Notes under the pieces: generated by a model
The model's database searches: none
What the model was told of the DNA's origin: nothing
The model's input: only the letters and a program-made list of their open reading frames with translations
Part shown: positions 26,627-34,428 of the stretch, piece after piece
Layout of the letters: every line of letters starts with the position of its first letter
Numbering within the stretch: position 1 is the stretch's first letter
Made by a program: the position numbers and the translations under genes
Assembly (NCBI RefSeq): GCF_000469305.1
Contig: NZ_KI270980.1
Coordinates: 1 to 56,255 of the forward strand
Source: Faecalitalea cylindroides ATCC 27803
GTDB taxonomy: Bacteria; Bacillota_I; Bacilli_A; Erysipelotrichales; Erysipelotrichaceae
DNA length: 56,255 nt
Reading direction: 5' to 3'

Positions 26627-28264
26627 CTAATCGTAGTACTCATCATATTCTTCATAGTCAACATCATCATCCCAGGCATTTTCTTCTTCATATTCTGCCT
26701 CTTCGATTTCTGCTAACTCTTCTTCTGAATAGATTGGCTTCATCTGTTCAAACATAGCTTTTTTCTTCTGAAGCTCTTCTTCTTTTTGTTCGTCTTTTGT
26801 TTCTGCATGTGTTTCTTCGACTTTCTTCTTAGGTTTAGAAACTACCTGCTCGCTCTTATTGCTGGCATCGGCAAAGTTTTCAAATTTAGAAGTATATTCT
26901 TTGATGTCGGCAGCTGTTTTTTCTTTGCGCTTTTCTTTGGCAATACGAGCTGCTTCTTCCATCTCATCTAATTCTGTTTCTCTTTCTTTTTCAAATAGAG
27001 TTGTTGTATTCTGATGGATTGGACCTTCAACTTCTTCATAAGTTGTTGTGTCGATATCATCATCGTAGTCAAAATCAGCTACATCCACATTTTCAATTTC
27101 GATCTCAGAATGTTTAAGTTCCTCAATCTTCTGCTGCTGTTTATACGCACGTTCTTTTGCCTTTTTCGCTTCATATTCTTCTTGAAGTTCTTTAGCAATG
27201 GTCATGTAATCAATACCTAATTCCTGCATTTCACTTTCTGATTTGATATCGATCTTGCGATTTGATAATTTAACCGCAAGGCGAGCATTTTTACCACGTT
27301 TACCAATTGCTAAGGATAATTGAGAATCTGGTACAACAACGATCAAACCATCTTTTACATTTTCATTTGGAATGACCGCAACAGCTTCACTTGGACTTAA
27401 TGCATTTTCAATCAACTCAGAGATATTATCGCTCCATTCAAAGATATCGATCTTTTCTCCGTTTAACTCGTTGATGATCGTTTGGACACGTGATCCACGA
27501 GGCCCAATACAAGCTCCAATAGGGTCGATGTTCTCATTGTGAGAATACACGGCAATCTTACATCTTTCACCAGGATCTCTGGCAATTGCTTTGATTTCTA
27601 TAATTCCATTATAGATCTCTGGAACTTCTCTTTCAAATAAGCGACGTACAAACACTGGTGTTGCACGAGATACTAAAACTTGTGCTCCTTTTGTTTCTTT
27701 GTTGACTTCTGTAATGACAACCAACAATTTCTGTCCTTCATAGTATTTTTCAGTTGGGATTTGTTGTGATTTTTTTAACATTGCCAATGTTTTCCCGATG
27801 TTGACGATTACAAACTTTTCTTCAACAGTTTCAACGACACCCAATACCATTTCATCAAGCTTATCGCAATATTCTTCATACACTTGTGCCTTTTCAGCTT
27901 CACGAATCTTTTGTTTCATGACATTTTTTGCCAAAACAACAGCTGCGCGATCAAATGTCGTAAAGTCTACTTCTTCATTGACAAAATCATCCAGCTGGAT
28001 GTTCTTGTTTACTTTTCTTGCATCTTCCAAAGAAATTTCCAATTCATCGTCTTCCACATCTTCAACGACCTTACGCTGATGATAAATGTGAATGATACCG
28101 TCTTCAATAACAACCTCTACATAAGCATCTGGAATTTCAATGTGTTTTCTGTAGGCTTTGGTTAATGCTTCTCGTAAAGCATCCTCTACGATCTCACTTG
28201 ATAATTGACGATCATTTTCAATTCCCTGCAAAGCTTTCTGTAATGTGTCTACTTTTAATTTCAT
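26627..28264 (-). CDS. nusA: Transcription termination/antitermination factor NusA
   Basis: Binds RNA polymerase and nascent RNA and controls pausing and termination. 545 residues, longer than many Firmicutes forms (about 370) through a charged C-terminal tail. N-terminal domain ALREALTKAYRKH, S1 domain (VLGVVETVEEKFVIVNIG), KH1 and KH2 (DPIGACIGPRGSRVQTII, SLAIGKRGKNARLAVKL). Residues about 360-545 are low-complexity and acidic, ending DDDVDYEEYDEYYD. The tail's role is unknown. Confidence 0.96.
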   Translation of the reverse strand: MKLKVDTLQKALQGIENDRQLSSEIVEDALREALTKAYRKHIEIPDAYVEVVIEDGIIHIYHQRKVVEDVEDDELEISLEDARKVNKNIQLDDFVNEEVDFTTFDRAAVVLAKNVMKQKIREAEKAQVYEEYCDKLDEMVLGVVETVEEKFVIVNIGKTLAMLKKSQQIPTEKYYEGQKLLVVITEVNKETKGAQVLVSRATPVFVRRLFEREVPEIYNGIIEIKAIARDPGERCKIAVYSHNENIDPIGACIGPRGSRVQTIINELNGEKIDIFEWSDNISELIENALSPSEAVAVIPNENVKDGLIVVVPDSQLSLAIGKRGKNARLAVKLSNRKIDIKSESEMQELGIDYMTIAKELQEEYEAKKAKERAYKQQQKIEELKHSEIEIENVDVADFDYDDDIDTTTYEEVEGPIHQNTTTLFEKERETELDEMEEAARIAKEKRKEKTAADIKEYTSKFENFADASNKSEQVVSKPKKKVEETHAETKDEQKEEELQKKKAMFEQMKPIYSEEELAEIEEAEYEEENAWDDDVDYEEYDEYYD

Positions 28265-28275
28265 ACTTATCTCCC

Positions 28276-28740
28276 TTACAATTTTACCGCTGTCATAATC
28301 ACATTAATATTGTTACGATCGATCTCTATTGTCTTATTTCTTGTCTTCTCTTTATACGCAACTATGATCGAATCGTCATTTACTTCTTTAAGATCACCCA
28401 ATACTTGGTCAAGACCTTGTTTTGGATCAATAAGCTTAACGTATACATATTTACCAATCGCATCGCGAAGCTGCTGGTCCGTCTTCAATTCTCTTTCTGC
28501 ACCTGGAGAACACACTTCCAACATATATTCTTTCGTATACCAATCTTTATTATCTAATAGAGTTCCAATTACATCACTACACATAGCACATGTATCAAGA
28601 TCCATTGTTCCATCTTGTTTTTCAACTGAAATCTGCAAGATAGGTGGATTTTGATTTGTCAGCCATTCTATATCATATAGCACACAATCTTTTTCATTTA
28701 ATACTGGCTCGATCCATTCTTTAAGAATATCTAGATTCAT
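28276..28740 (-). CDS. rimP: Ribosome maturation factor RimP
   Basis: 154-residue factor for 30S subunit maturation. DCVLYDIEWLTNQNPPILQI, MDLDTCAMCSDVIG and EVCSPGAERELKTDQQL are the family blocks (usual form E-V-S-S-P-G; here Cys replaces the first Ser). First gene of the operon, 11 nt before nusA. Confidence 0.94.
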   Translation of the reverse strand: MNLDILKEWIEPVLNEKDCVLYDIEWLTNQNPPILQISVEKQDGTMDLDTCAMCSDVIGTLLDNKDWYTKEYMLEVCSPGAERELKTDQQLRDAIGKYVYVKLIDPKQGLDQVLGDLKEVNDDSIIVAYKEKTRNKTIEIDRNNINVIMTAVKL

Positions 28741-28761
28741 TCGTTCTTCCTTTCCAAAATT

Positions 28762-28789
28762 AAGGAGTGGTTTTACCCACTCCTTTTGT
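28762..28789. terminator. Hairpin between hpf and rimP
   Basis: AAGGAGTGG / CCACTCCTT stem (9 bp). The T-tract is better on the plus strand (TTTTGTTT), weaker on the minus strand (TTAATTTT). It probably ends hpf transcription; partial read-through into rimP is possible. Confidence 0.6.
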
Positions 28790-28848
28790 TTCTATCGATA
28801 TTAATTTAACACAACCTCTATGAATATTCAAGTAGAATCAATGAAAAA

Positions 28849-29382
28849 CTACTCTGTTTCAATCAATCCATATCCACCATTGTGGCGTCTATATACAACT
28901 GCGATCTTCTCAGTTTCATCATCTGTATAAATGAAGAAATCATGTCCTAACAATTCCATTTTCATGATTGCTTCATCAAGGCTCATTTCAACAGGAACAA
29001 TCGATTTTGTCTTAACTAATTCATCTTCTTCCTCATTATATTCATTGAAGATTTCATGATCGATAAAAGCTGCTGCCAAAGATTCTTTATTCTTTCTTGT
29101 TAAACGAGTCTTCTGACGACGAATCTGGTCTTCAAGTTTATCAACAACTTTATCAATAGCGCTATATAGATCATCATCTATAACTTCAGCACGCAGGATC
29201 GCATGCTTAGTTGGAATTGTAACTTCTATTTTTTGTTTTGTTGGATACGTACGAACCAATACATTGGCTGTATCATCTTCTCCAATGATAAAATACTTCG
29301 CTAAAGTATTTAATTTCTTTTGAATCTTTTCAGAGATTCCTGGTGTAACTGTAATGTTTTTTCCGACAATATTAACTTTCAT
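28849..29382 (-). CDS. hpf: Ribosome hibernation promoting factor, long form
   Basis: Dimerises 70S ribosomes into 100S particles in stationary phase. 177 residues. N-terminal S30AE domain (VNIVGKNITVTPGISEKIQKK; LRAEVIDDDLYSAIDKVVDKL), a charged linker (QKTRLTRKNKE), and the C-terminal dimerisation domain (LDEAIMKMELLGHDFFIY; VVYRRHNGGYGLIE). Good AAGGAGG site and a promoter upstream. Confidence 0.95.
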   Translation of the reverse strand: MKVNIVGKNITVTPGISEKIQKKLNTLAKYFIIGEDDTANVLVRTYPTKQKIEVTIPTKHAILRAEVIDDDLYSAIDKVVDKLEDQIRRQKTRLTRKNKESLAAAFIDHEIFNEYNEEEDELVKTKSIVPVEMSLDEAIMKMELLGHDFFIYTDDETEKIAVVYRRHNGGYGLIETE

Positions 29383-29419
29383 AAGAATACCTCCTTAGCT
29401 ATATTGTTCTTCTGATTAG

Positions 29420-29449
29420 ATTATAACACCAATATTCTTGAATTCACAA
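29420..29449 (-). promoter_or_regulatory. hpf promoter
   Basis: TTGTGA (29444-29449), 18 bp, TATAAT (29420-29425), about 38 nt upstream of the hpf ATG. Confidence 0.6.
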
Positions 29450-29461
29450 TTTCGTGCCTTA

Positions 29462-30124
29462 TCAATCCAAAATGTTCAAATATTCAACCATCTTTTCCAA
29501 AGGTAATTGACCAGGCGCACTGGATGTGGTAAGGCTGCAGAAAGTATATTCGCTGTCAAACATTTCACCTATGATGCGAGAAATCATACCCATATCAGAC
29601 ATGGAAATCGCACATTTTTTTGAAATTGTCTTATGCTCATAACAAGACAACAACAATGTTAAAACATCTTCTTTGCTTTGTGGCATGCAGGCAACTTTTT
29701 CAATATATGGCTGATAGATATCCATCTGTTTCCAAATTTCATTTAGATTATCTGGTGTCTTGTTAAAGTTATGGTAACTGATGATACAGCGATCCAGATA
29801 CTGCTTAAACCTTGTATCTTGAAAATGTTGTAAATGTAAAAGCTCCAAATCAACGATCACATCCGGAACTTGAAAAAGCTCAATGATCTTTTTTTCATAA
29901 ACCGCATGATCCATATCGGCTTCTCCACCATCCTGTTTACTACGAAGTGTAAGAATGCATTTTTTCTTGGCGTGAGCTACAAGTTGAATTAGATCTTCGA
30001 TCTTATATGCCTTGGCACGATCAAGACGAATCTCAATCAAATCACACGCACTTTCATTCATCGCTTTTAACTCTTCAAGAGCATCATTTAAATTTAAATA
30101 GAAAAAAGGACATATTATTTTCAT
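29462..30124 (-). CDS. aroD: 3-dehydroquinate dehydratase, type I
   Basis: Third step of the shikimate pathway through a Schiff-base lysine. 220 residues. CDLIEIRLDRAKAY, TLRSKQDGG, ISYHNFNKTPD (catalytic His), KVACMPQSKEDV (Schiff-base Lys) and AISMSDMGMISRI match type I AroD. It diverges from the aroE-aroK/DAHP synthase unit, so the shikimate genes are grouped. A TAAAAT preceded by TGT (extended -10) lies upstream. Confidence 0.94.
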   Translation of the reverse strand: MKIICPFFYLNLNDALEELKAMNESACDLIEIRLDRAKAYKIEDLIQLVAHAKKKCILTLRSKQDGGEADMDHAVYEKKIIELFQVPDVIVDLELLHLQHFQDTRFKQYLDRCIISYHNFNKTPDNLNEIWKQMDIYQPYIEKVACMPQSKEDVLTLLLSCYEHKTISKKCAISMSDMGMISRIIGEMFDSEYTFCSLTTSSAPGQLPLEKMVEYLNILD

Positions 30125-30178
30125 AAATCTTCACCAAAATCATTTTAACACAATTTTGAAAAAAATTATGAAAACACC

Positions 30179-30207
30179 TTGAAAATAACATGTAAATAGG
30201 TTACAAT
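30179..30207 (+). promoter_or_regulatory. Promoter of the aro leader and operon
   Basis: TTGAAA (30179-30184), 17 bp, TACAAT (30202-30207). A transcription start about 6-7 nt downstream would coincide with the ATG of the leader ORF at 30214. The structural gene starts 139 nt further on. Confidence 0.7.
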
Positions 30208-30213
30208 GCACTC

Positions 30214-30249
30214 ATGAAAAAATATATAAGTTTTCGATTTACAATCTAA
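30214..30249 (+). CDS. Candidate aro leader peptide MKKYISFRFTI
   Basis: An 11-codon ORF directly behind the promoter, ending in TAA. It holds one Tyr and two Phe codons (TAT, TTT, TTT), products of the pathway encoded downstream. No ribosome-binding site can exist if transcription starts at the predicted point, so it would be a leaderless ORF. It is followed by two terminator-like hairpins before aroE. A short ORF could arise by chance; the position, composition and downstream hairpins together make a leader peptide plausible. Confidence 0.5.
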   Translation: MKKYISFRFTI

Positions 30250-30261
30250 TTCCTTAAGAAA

Positions 30262-30289
30262 AATCAAACGATGTGTTGATTCTTTTTTT
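30262..30289 (+). terminator. First leader hairpin of the aro operon
   Basis: AATCAA (30262-30267) / TTGATT (30276-30281) with an 8-nt loop, followed by CTTTTTTT. The stem is short and AU-only apart from one pair, so it is weak. AAATC (30261-30265) can also pair with GATTT (30236-30240) inside codons 8-9 of the leader ORF, giving an alternative structure. Confidence 0.5.
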
Positions 30290-30301
30290 GAGGCTTATAC
30301 A

Positions 30302-30336
30302 AGAGCATTTCATGCATGAGATGCTCTTTATTTTTT
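30302..30336 (+). terminator. Second leader hairpin: probable attenuator before aroE
   Basis: AGAGCATTTCAT / ATGAGATGCTCT, a near-perfect 12-bp arm pair with one G-U, then TTATTTTTT. It ends 16 nt before the aroE ATG, with no gene before it other than the leader ORF, so it can only regulate read-through into the operon. Confidence 0.75.
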
Positions 30337-30352
30337 CAAGAAGGAGAGTTTT

Positions 30353-31609
30353 ATGCAATATGGATTAATTGGAGAACATCTAGGACATAGCTTCTCAAAA
30401 ATGATTCATGAAAAGTTTGGCTACTATCATTACGATTTAAAAGAGATCTCAAAGGATCATATCGTAGAGTACTTTAAAGAACATCCTTTTAAAGGAATCA
30501 ATGTGACGATTCCCTATAAAGAAATTGCCTTTAAAGCCTGCGATCACCTTGATGAACAAGCCAAATCCATTCAGGCCTGTAACTGTATCGTAAACAAAGA
30601 TGGAAAACTCTATGGACACAATACAGATTATGATGGCATCGTTGAAACATTTAAACACTTTGATATCGATCTAAAAGATAAAAAAGTCCTTATTTTAGGA
30701 AAAGGCGGCGCCAGCAAAGCTTTTGAAGCTGTTTGTAAAGACCATCAGGCTGCTATAGTGCAAATCGTCTATTACAAACCATATCCAGGATGTATCACAT
30801 ATGAAGATGTACAAAGATCTTATTTAGATGCTGATATCTTGATCAATGCCACTCCAGTTGGGATGGCCATGCATTCCAATGCATCCCCTATAGATCTTTC
30901 GCCTTTTACAAATCTTGAATTTGTCTTCGATGCGATATACAATCCACTGAATACAAAATTGATCCAACAGGCAAAAAAATTAAACATTCGCTGTACCAAC
31001 GGATTGCTCATGTTAGTGGCACAAGCCAAATATGCAGCCGAATATTTTCTCAATCAAAAAATAGATATGGATCTAGATTCGCTGGTTGACACGATCATCT
31101 TACAAACATGCAACTTAGTTTTTATTGGAATGCCTAGCTGCGGTAAATCAACGATATCTAGACAGCTAGCCAATAACCTGCACAAAGAGTGGATCGATCT
31201 TGATGAAGAGATTGAAAAAGAAACGGGAATGAAGATTGCCGAAATATTTGAAAGATATGGTGAAGATAGATTTCGCAACTTTGAAACACAGGTAACATTT
31301 AAAAACTGTATCAAAAACAATGTTGTCATTGCCTGTGGAGGTGGAATCATACTTAGAAAAGAAAATATTGAAGCCTTATCTCAAAATGGTATCATTATCT
31401 ATCTAGATAGACCTTTAGACAACCTCATTAGACATGATCCATCTAGACCTAAGCTAAAAGAAGGAATCCATACACTGTATAAAGAAAGAAAAGATCTTTA
31501 TGAAAAAGCCTGCGATATCAAAATAAAAAACGATAAAACGATTCAAAAAACGATGCAGATATGCATAGAAAGTTTAAAGAATAAGAACTTATATAAAAAA
31601 TTTAAATAA
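30353..31609 (+). CDS. aroE-aroK: Fused shikimate dehydrogenase - shikimate kinase
   Basis: 418 residues; two consecutive shikimate pathway steps in one chain. Residues 1-250 are AroE: GLIGEHLGHSFSKMIHEKFG, catalytic K56 in TIPYKE, D92 in HNTDYDG, and LILGKGGASKAFEAV for NADP. Residues 254-410 are AroK: FIGMPSCGKSTISRQL (Walker A 259-266), DLDEEIEKETG, RNFETQV, ACGGGIILR and LDRP. AGGAGAG precedes the ATG. It is usually two genes; no stop or shift lies between them. Controlled by the upstream leader. Confidence 0.95.
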   Translation: MQYGLIGEHLGHSFSKMIHEKFGYYHYDLKEISKDHIVEYFKEHPFKGINVTIPYKEIAFKACDHLDEQAKSIQACNCIVNKDGKLYGHNTDYDGIVETFKHFDIDLKDKKVLILGKGGASKAFEAVCKDHQAAIVQIVYYKPYPGCITYEDVQRSYLDADILINATPVGMAMHSNASPIDLSPFTNLEFVFDAIYNPLNTKLIQQAKKLNIRCTNGLLMLVAQAKYAAEYFLNQKIDMDLDSLVDTIILQTCNLVFIGMPSCGKSTISRQLANNLHKEWIDLDEEIEKETGMKIAEIFERYGEDRFRNFETQVTFKNCIKNNVVIACGGGIILRKENIEALSQNGIIIYLDRPLDNLIRHDPSRPKLKEGIHTLYKERKDLYEKACDIKIKNDKTIQKTMQICIESLKNKNLYKKFK

Positions 31610-31623
31610 AGGAGTGAATGAAT

Positions 31624-32637
31624 ATGATTATTACATTAAAGAAAGAAGCACCAAAACAGGAAGTTGATAAATTATTAAAGAAATTCGAGAATATGGATCT
31701 ACAGGTAACCTTGATTCAAGGAGCCAATTATAATGTCTTTGGTTTAGTTGGAGACACTAGCAAGGTGGATGAAAAAAGTGTACTAGCCAACCCTATCGTA
31801 TTTAATGTACAGCGAGTTGCCGAGCCATACAAACTTGCCAACCGTATGTTCCATCCTGAAGATACTGTTGTTGATGTCAACGGAATCAAAGTTGGTGGAA
31901 ATAAGATCGTTATGATTGCCGGACCATGCAGCGTTGAAGGCGAAAATCAAATCTGTCGTATCGCTCAACAAGTTAAAGATGCAGGTGCATGTATGTTGCG
32001 CGGTGGAGCTTACAAGCCTAGAACAAGCCCATATGCTTTCCAGGGAATGGGAACCAAAGGAATCTTAGCTTTAGACAAGGCAAGAAAACTTACTGGTTTA
32101 CCAATTGTTTCTGAATTAATGGCCGTTGAGCATTTAGATGAATTCGTAGAACATGTGGACGTGATCCAAATTGGTGCCAGAAATATGCAAAACTTTGATT
32201 TATTAAAAGCCGTTGGACGAACAAAGAAACCAATTCTTTTAAAACGCGGACTTGCCAATACAATCCAGGAATGGATCATGGCTGCTGAATATATCATGTC
32301 TGAAGGCAATCCAAATGTTATCTTCTGCGAAAGAGGAATTCGTACATTTGAACCATATACCCGTAATACATTAGATCTTAGCGTTGTTCCAATTATTAAA
32401 GAAAGAACACACCTGCCTATTATCATTGACCCTAGCCATGCTGCTGGAGATTGGAAACTGATTGAAAGTTTATCTTTGGCTGCTATTGCTGCAGGGGCAG
32501 ACGGATTGATCATTGAAGTACATGATGATCCTGCTAATGCATGGAGTGATGGATCTCAGAGCTTAAAACCAGAAAAATATGCAGCCTTAGTTGAAAAAGG
32601 TAAATTGATTGCCAAAGTGATCGGACGTACATTATAA
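31624..32637 (+). CDS. aroF: 3-deoxy-7-phosphoheptulonate (DAHP) synthase
   Basis: First step of the shikimate pathway, PEP + erythrose 4-phosphate. 337 residues. Residues 1-70 form the ferredoxin-like regulatory domain of the AroF/AroG-beta class (MIITLKKEAPKQEVDKLLKK), known to mediate feedback by Tyr/Phe. Barrel motifs: AGPCSVEGENQI, LRGGAYKPRTSPYAFQG, IQIGARNMQNF, LLKRG, CERGIRTFEPYTRNTLDLS and DPSHAAG. The ATG at 31624 has 9 nt spacing from GGAG; one two codons earlier is too close. Follows aroE-aroK by 14 nt. Confidence 0.95.
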   Translation: MIITLKKEAPKQEVDKLLKKFENMDLQVTLIQGANYNVFGLVGDTSKVDEKSVLANPIVFNVQRVAEPYKLANRMFHPEDTVVDVNGIKVGGNKIVMIAGPCSVEGENQICRIAQQVKDAGACMLRGGAYKPRTSPYAFQGMGTKGILALDKARKLTGLPIVSELMAVEHLDEFVEHVDVIQIGARNMQNFDLLKAVGRTKKPILLKRGLANTIQEWIMAAEYIMSEGNPNVIFCERGIRTFEPYTRNTLDLSVVPIIKERTHLPIIIDPSHAAGDWKLIESLSLAAIAAGADGLIIEVHDDPANAWSDGSQSLKPEKYAALVEKGKLIAKVIGRTL

Positions 32638-32681
32638 AAGAAAAACAGTATCTGAAACTTACATCAGATACTGTTTTTCTT
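32638..32681. terminator. Bidirectional terminator after DAHP synthase
   Basis: An 18-bp perfect stem with an 8-nt loop, flanked by A- and T-rich tracts. The stop codon of the convergent metallopeptidase gene lies in the loop. Confidence 0.9.
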
Positions 32682-33327
32682 TACCTTCTTCAATTAAATC
32701 CAGTCTTCGTTTATAATCTGGCATGACCTTGGACAATATTTCATAAAACTGCTTTGAATGATTTGGCTCTAAAAGATGAACGAATTCATGACAAATCACA
32801 TATTCGACAAATTCAACAGGATAATGAACCAATTCAAAATTAAGAGTAATATAATTAGATTCTGGATGACAGATTCCCCAGCTTCTTTTCATCGTACGAA
32901 CCTTTAAAGTTGGCTTATTTAAAGAATATTCTTTGAAGCGTAATAACGTCATATCCATAATATCCTCAAAGACTTCTTTTGCGTATCGATTTAAAAATTC
33001 TTTAAACACCAATGTTGCATCAGCACTCGGTTTTGTTTGAATAATGATTTCATCCTCGCATGTTGTAATATGATTGGTCTGCCCCTGTGCCTTTTTTATT
33101 TTAAAGCTCTTTCCAAACAATCGTATCATCCCTGAATGACTTTGTACTTTGATTTTATCGGTATATTGTTTCACAAATTGTTTGATTGTATCATCGCTGC
33201 AAAAGGGATCTGCATGTACGACCAACTCACCCCCTGGAGCTATGCTCATGCGAATACCTTTTCGTTTTGATACTTTTACTACATAATCAATTGAGTCTAT
33301 CTTCTGTTTCTTCGCAATGTCTGACAT
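32659..33327 (-). CDS. YgjP/SprT-like zinc metallopeptidase
   Basis: 222-residue soluble protein of the YgjP (DUF45) metallopeptidase family, SprT-like. The zinc motif CHEFVHLLEPNHSKQF has HExxH plus the downstream H; the preceding RSWGICHPESNYITLNFELVHYP block is family-specific. N-terminal beta-rich part (VKVSKRKGIRMSIAPGGELVV). Substrate unknown. Its last codons lie inside the shared terminator. Confidence 0.88.
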   Translation of the reverse strand: MSDIAKKQKIDSIDYVVKVSKRKGIRMSIAPGGELVVHADPFCSDDTIKQFVKQYTDKIKVQSHSGMIRLFGKSFKIKKAQGQTNHITTCEDEIIIQTKPSADATLVFKEFLNRYAKEVFEDIMDMTLLRFKEYSLNKPTLKVRTMKRSWGICHPESNYITLNFELVHYPVEFVEYVICHEFVHLLEPNHSKQFYEILSKVMPDYKRRLDLIEEGKEKQYLM

Positions 33328-33461
33328 ATGATGAGCCTCCTACTTCCCTTTGCTCCATTTGTCCCCTTAACGTGCGTGTTAATAATATAACATATGTAAA
33401 AGTAAATTAATATATGTAAATTATGAAAAGTTTTATGATAGAATGACAAAGGTGATCTTAC

Positions 33462-34406
33462 ATGTATAACAATCCATATCCTTATTCATCAGATAACAAA
33501 CGTTATTATACGATGAACTATTATTTTCAAACAAAATACCACAAAAAGGTCGCAAAAGTACCATTAAATGCTGGATTTACATGTCCAAACCGCGATGGAA
33601 CCAAAGGCAATCATGGCTGTACTTTTTGTTCCGCAAAAGGGTCTGGTGATAGTATCCTTGCCTTCTTTCAAGATTTAAATACACAATACCAGCAAGGCTT
33701 AACAAGAATGCGGTCTAAATGGCCTGATTGTCTTGGATTTGCCTATTTTCAAGCTTATTCCAACACCTATGCAGATCTAGACGCCTTAAAAGAAATCTAT
33801 GATCCTTTTATAAAAGATCCTACAGTTACCGGTATTTCGATTGCGACTCGTGCTGACTGTCTTGATGATGAAAAGCTTGCTTATTTTGATTCTCTAGCCA
33901 AACATAAAGAAGTTTGGATTGAGCTGGGTCTTCAAAGCATTCATGAAAAAACGATGCAAATGTGCAATCGGCAACATTCTACTCAAATCGTTGAAGATAC
34001 TGTTAATAAATTAAAACAAACCTCGATCAAATCCTGTGTTCATATCATGAATTCATTGCCATATGAAACCAAAGAAATGATGTTAGAAACTGCACGCTGG
34101 ATTGCCAACTGCAAGCCGGATGCGATCAAAATACATATGTTGCATATACTACAGGGTACACAGATGGCATTACAGTTTTTTAATGAAAAATTTTCCCTTT
34201 TATCAATTGAAGACTATGTGGATATCGTAATTCGACAATTGGAAGTTTTACCACCGGATCTGATCATTGAAAGGCTCACCGGAGATGGTATGGCAAATGA
34301 TTTGATCGAACCGCAATGGACGATCAAAAAAACCATCGTATTAAATGAAATTGATAAAGAGATGGTAAGACGAAATACCTGGCAGGGAAAATATTACAAA
34401 AAATAG
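33462..34406 (+). CDS. TIGR01212-family radical SAM protein (YhcC-like)
   Basis: 314 residues, Elp3-like radical SAM protein of unknown reaction. The cluster motif is spread as FTCPNRDGTKGNHGCTFCSA (three Cys). FAYFQAYSNTYADLDALKEI and WIELGLQSIHEKTMQMCNRQHS are typical of TIGR01212. Further on, MNSLPYETKEMMLETARWI and KIHMLHILQGTQM. Single-gene unit convergent with tyrS. The family is linked to tRNA modification by similarity only. Confidence 0.9.
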   Translation: MYNNPYPYSSDNKRYYTMNYYFQTKYHKKVAKVPLNAGFTCPNRDGTKGNHGCTFCSAKGSGDSILAFFQDLNTQYQQGLTRMRSKWPDCLGFAYFQAYSNTYADLDALKEIYDPFIKDPTVTGISIATRADCLDDEKLAYFDSLAKHKEVWIELGLQSIHEKTMQMCNRQHSTQIVEDTVNKLKQTSIKSCVHIMNSLPYETKEMMLETARWIANCKPDAIKIHMLHILQGTQMALQFFNEKFSLLSIEDYVDIVIRQLEVLPPDLIIERLTGDGMANDLIEPQWTIKKTIVLNEIDKEMVRRNTWQGKYYKK

Positions 34407-34428
34407 GATCGCAATGACGATCCTATTT
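34401..34428. terminator. Bidirectional terminator between the radical SAM gene and tyrS
   Basis: AAATAGGATCG / CGATCCTATTT, 11-bp stem, 6-nt loop. Both stop codons (34404-34406 on + and 34423-34425 on -) lie within the stem arms. Confidence 0.9.

Noticed and set aside
30121-30353. T-box or known riboswitch before the aro operon
   Set aside because: No T-box core sequence and no fold that I recognise; the short ORF plus terminators fits better.
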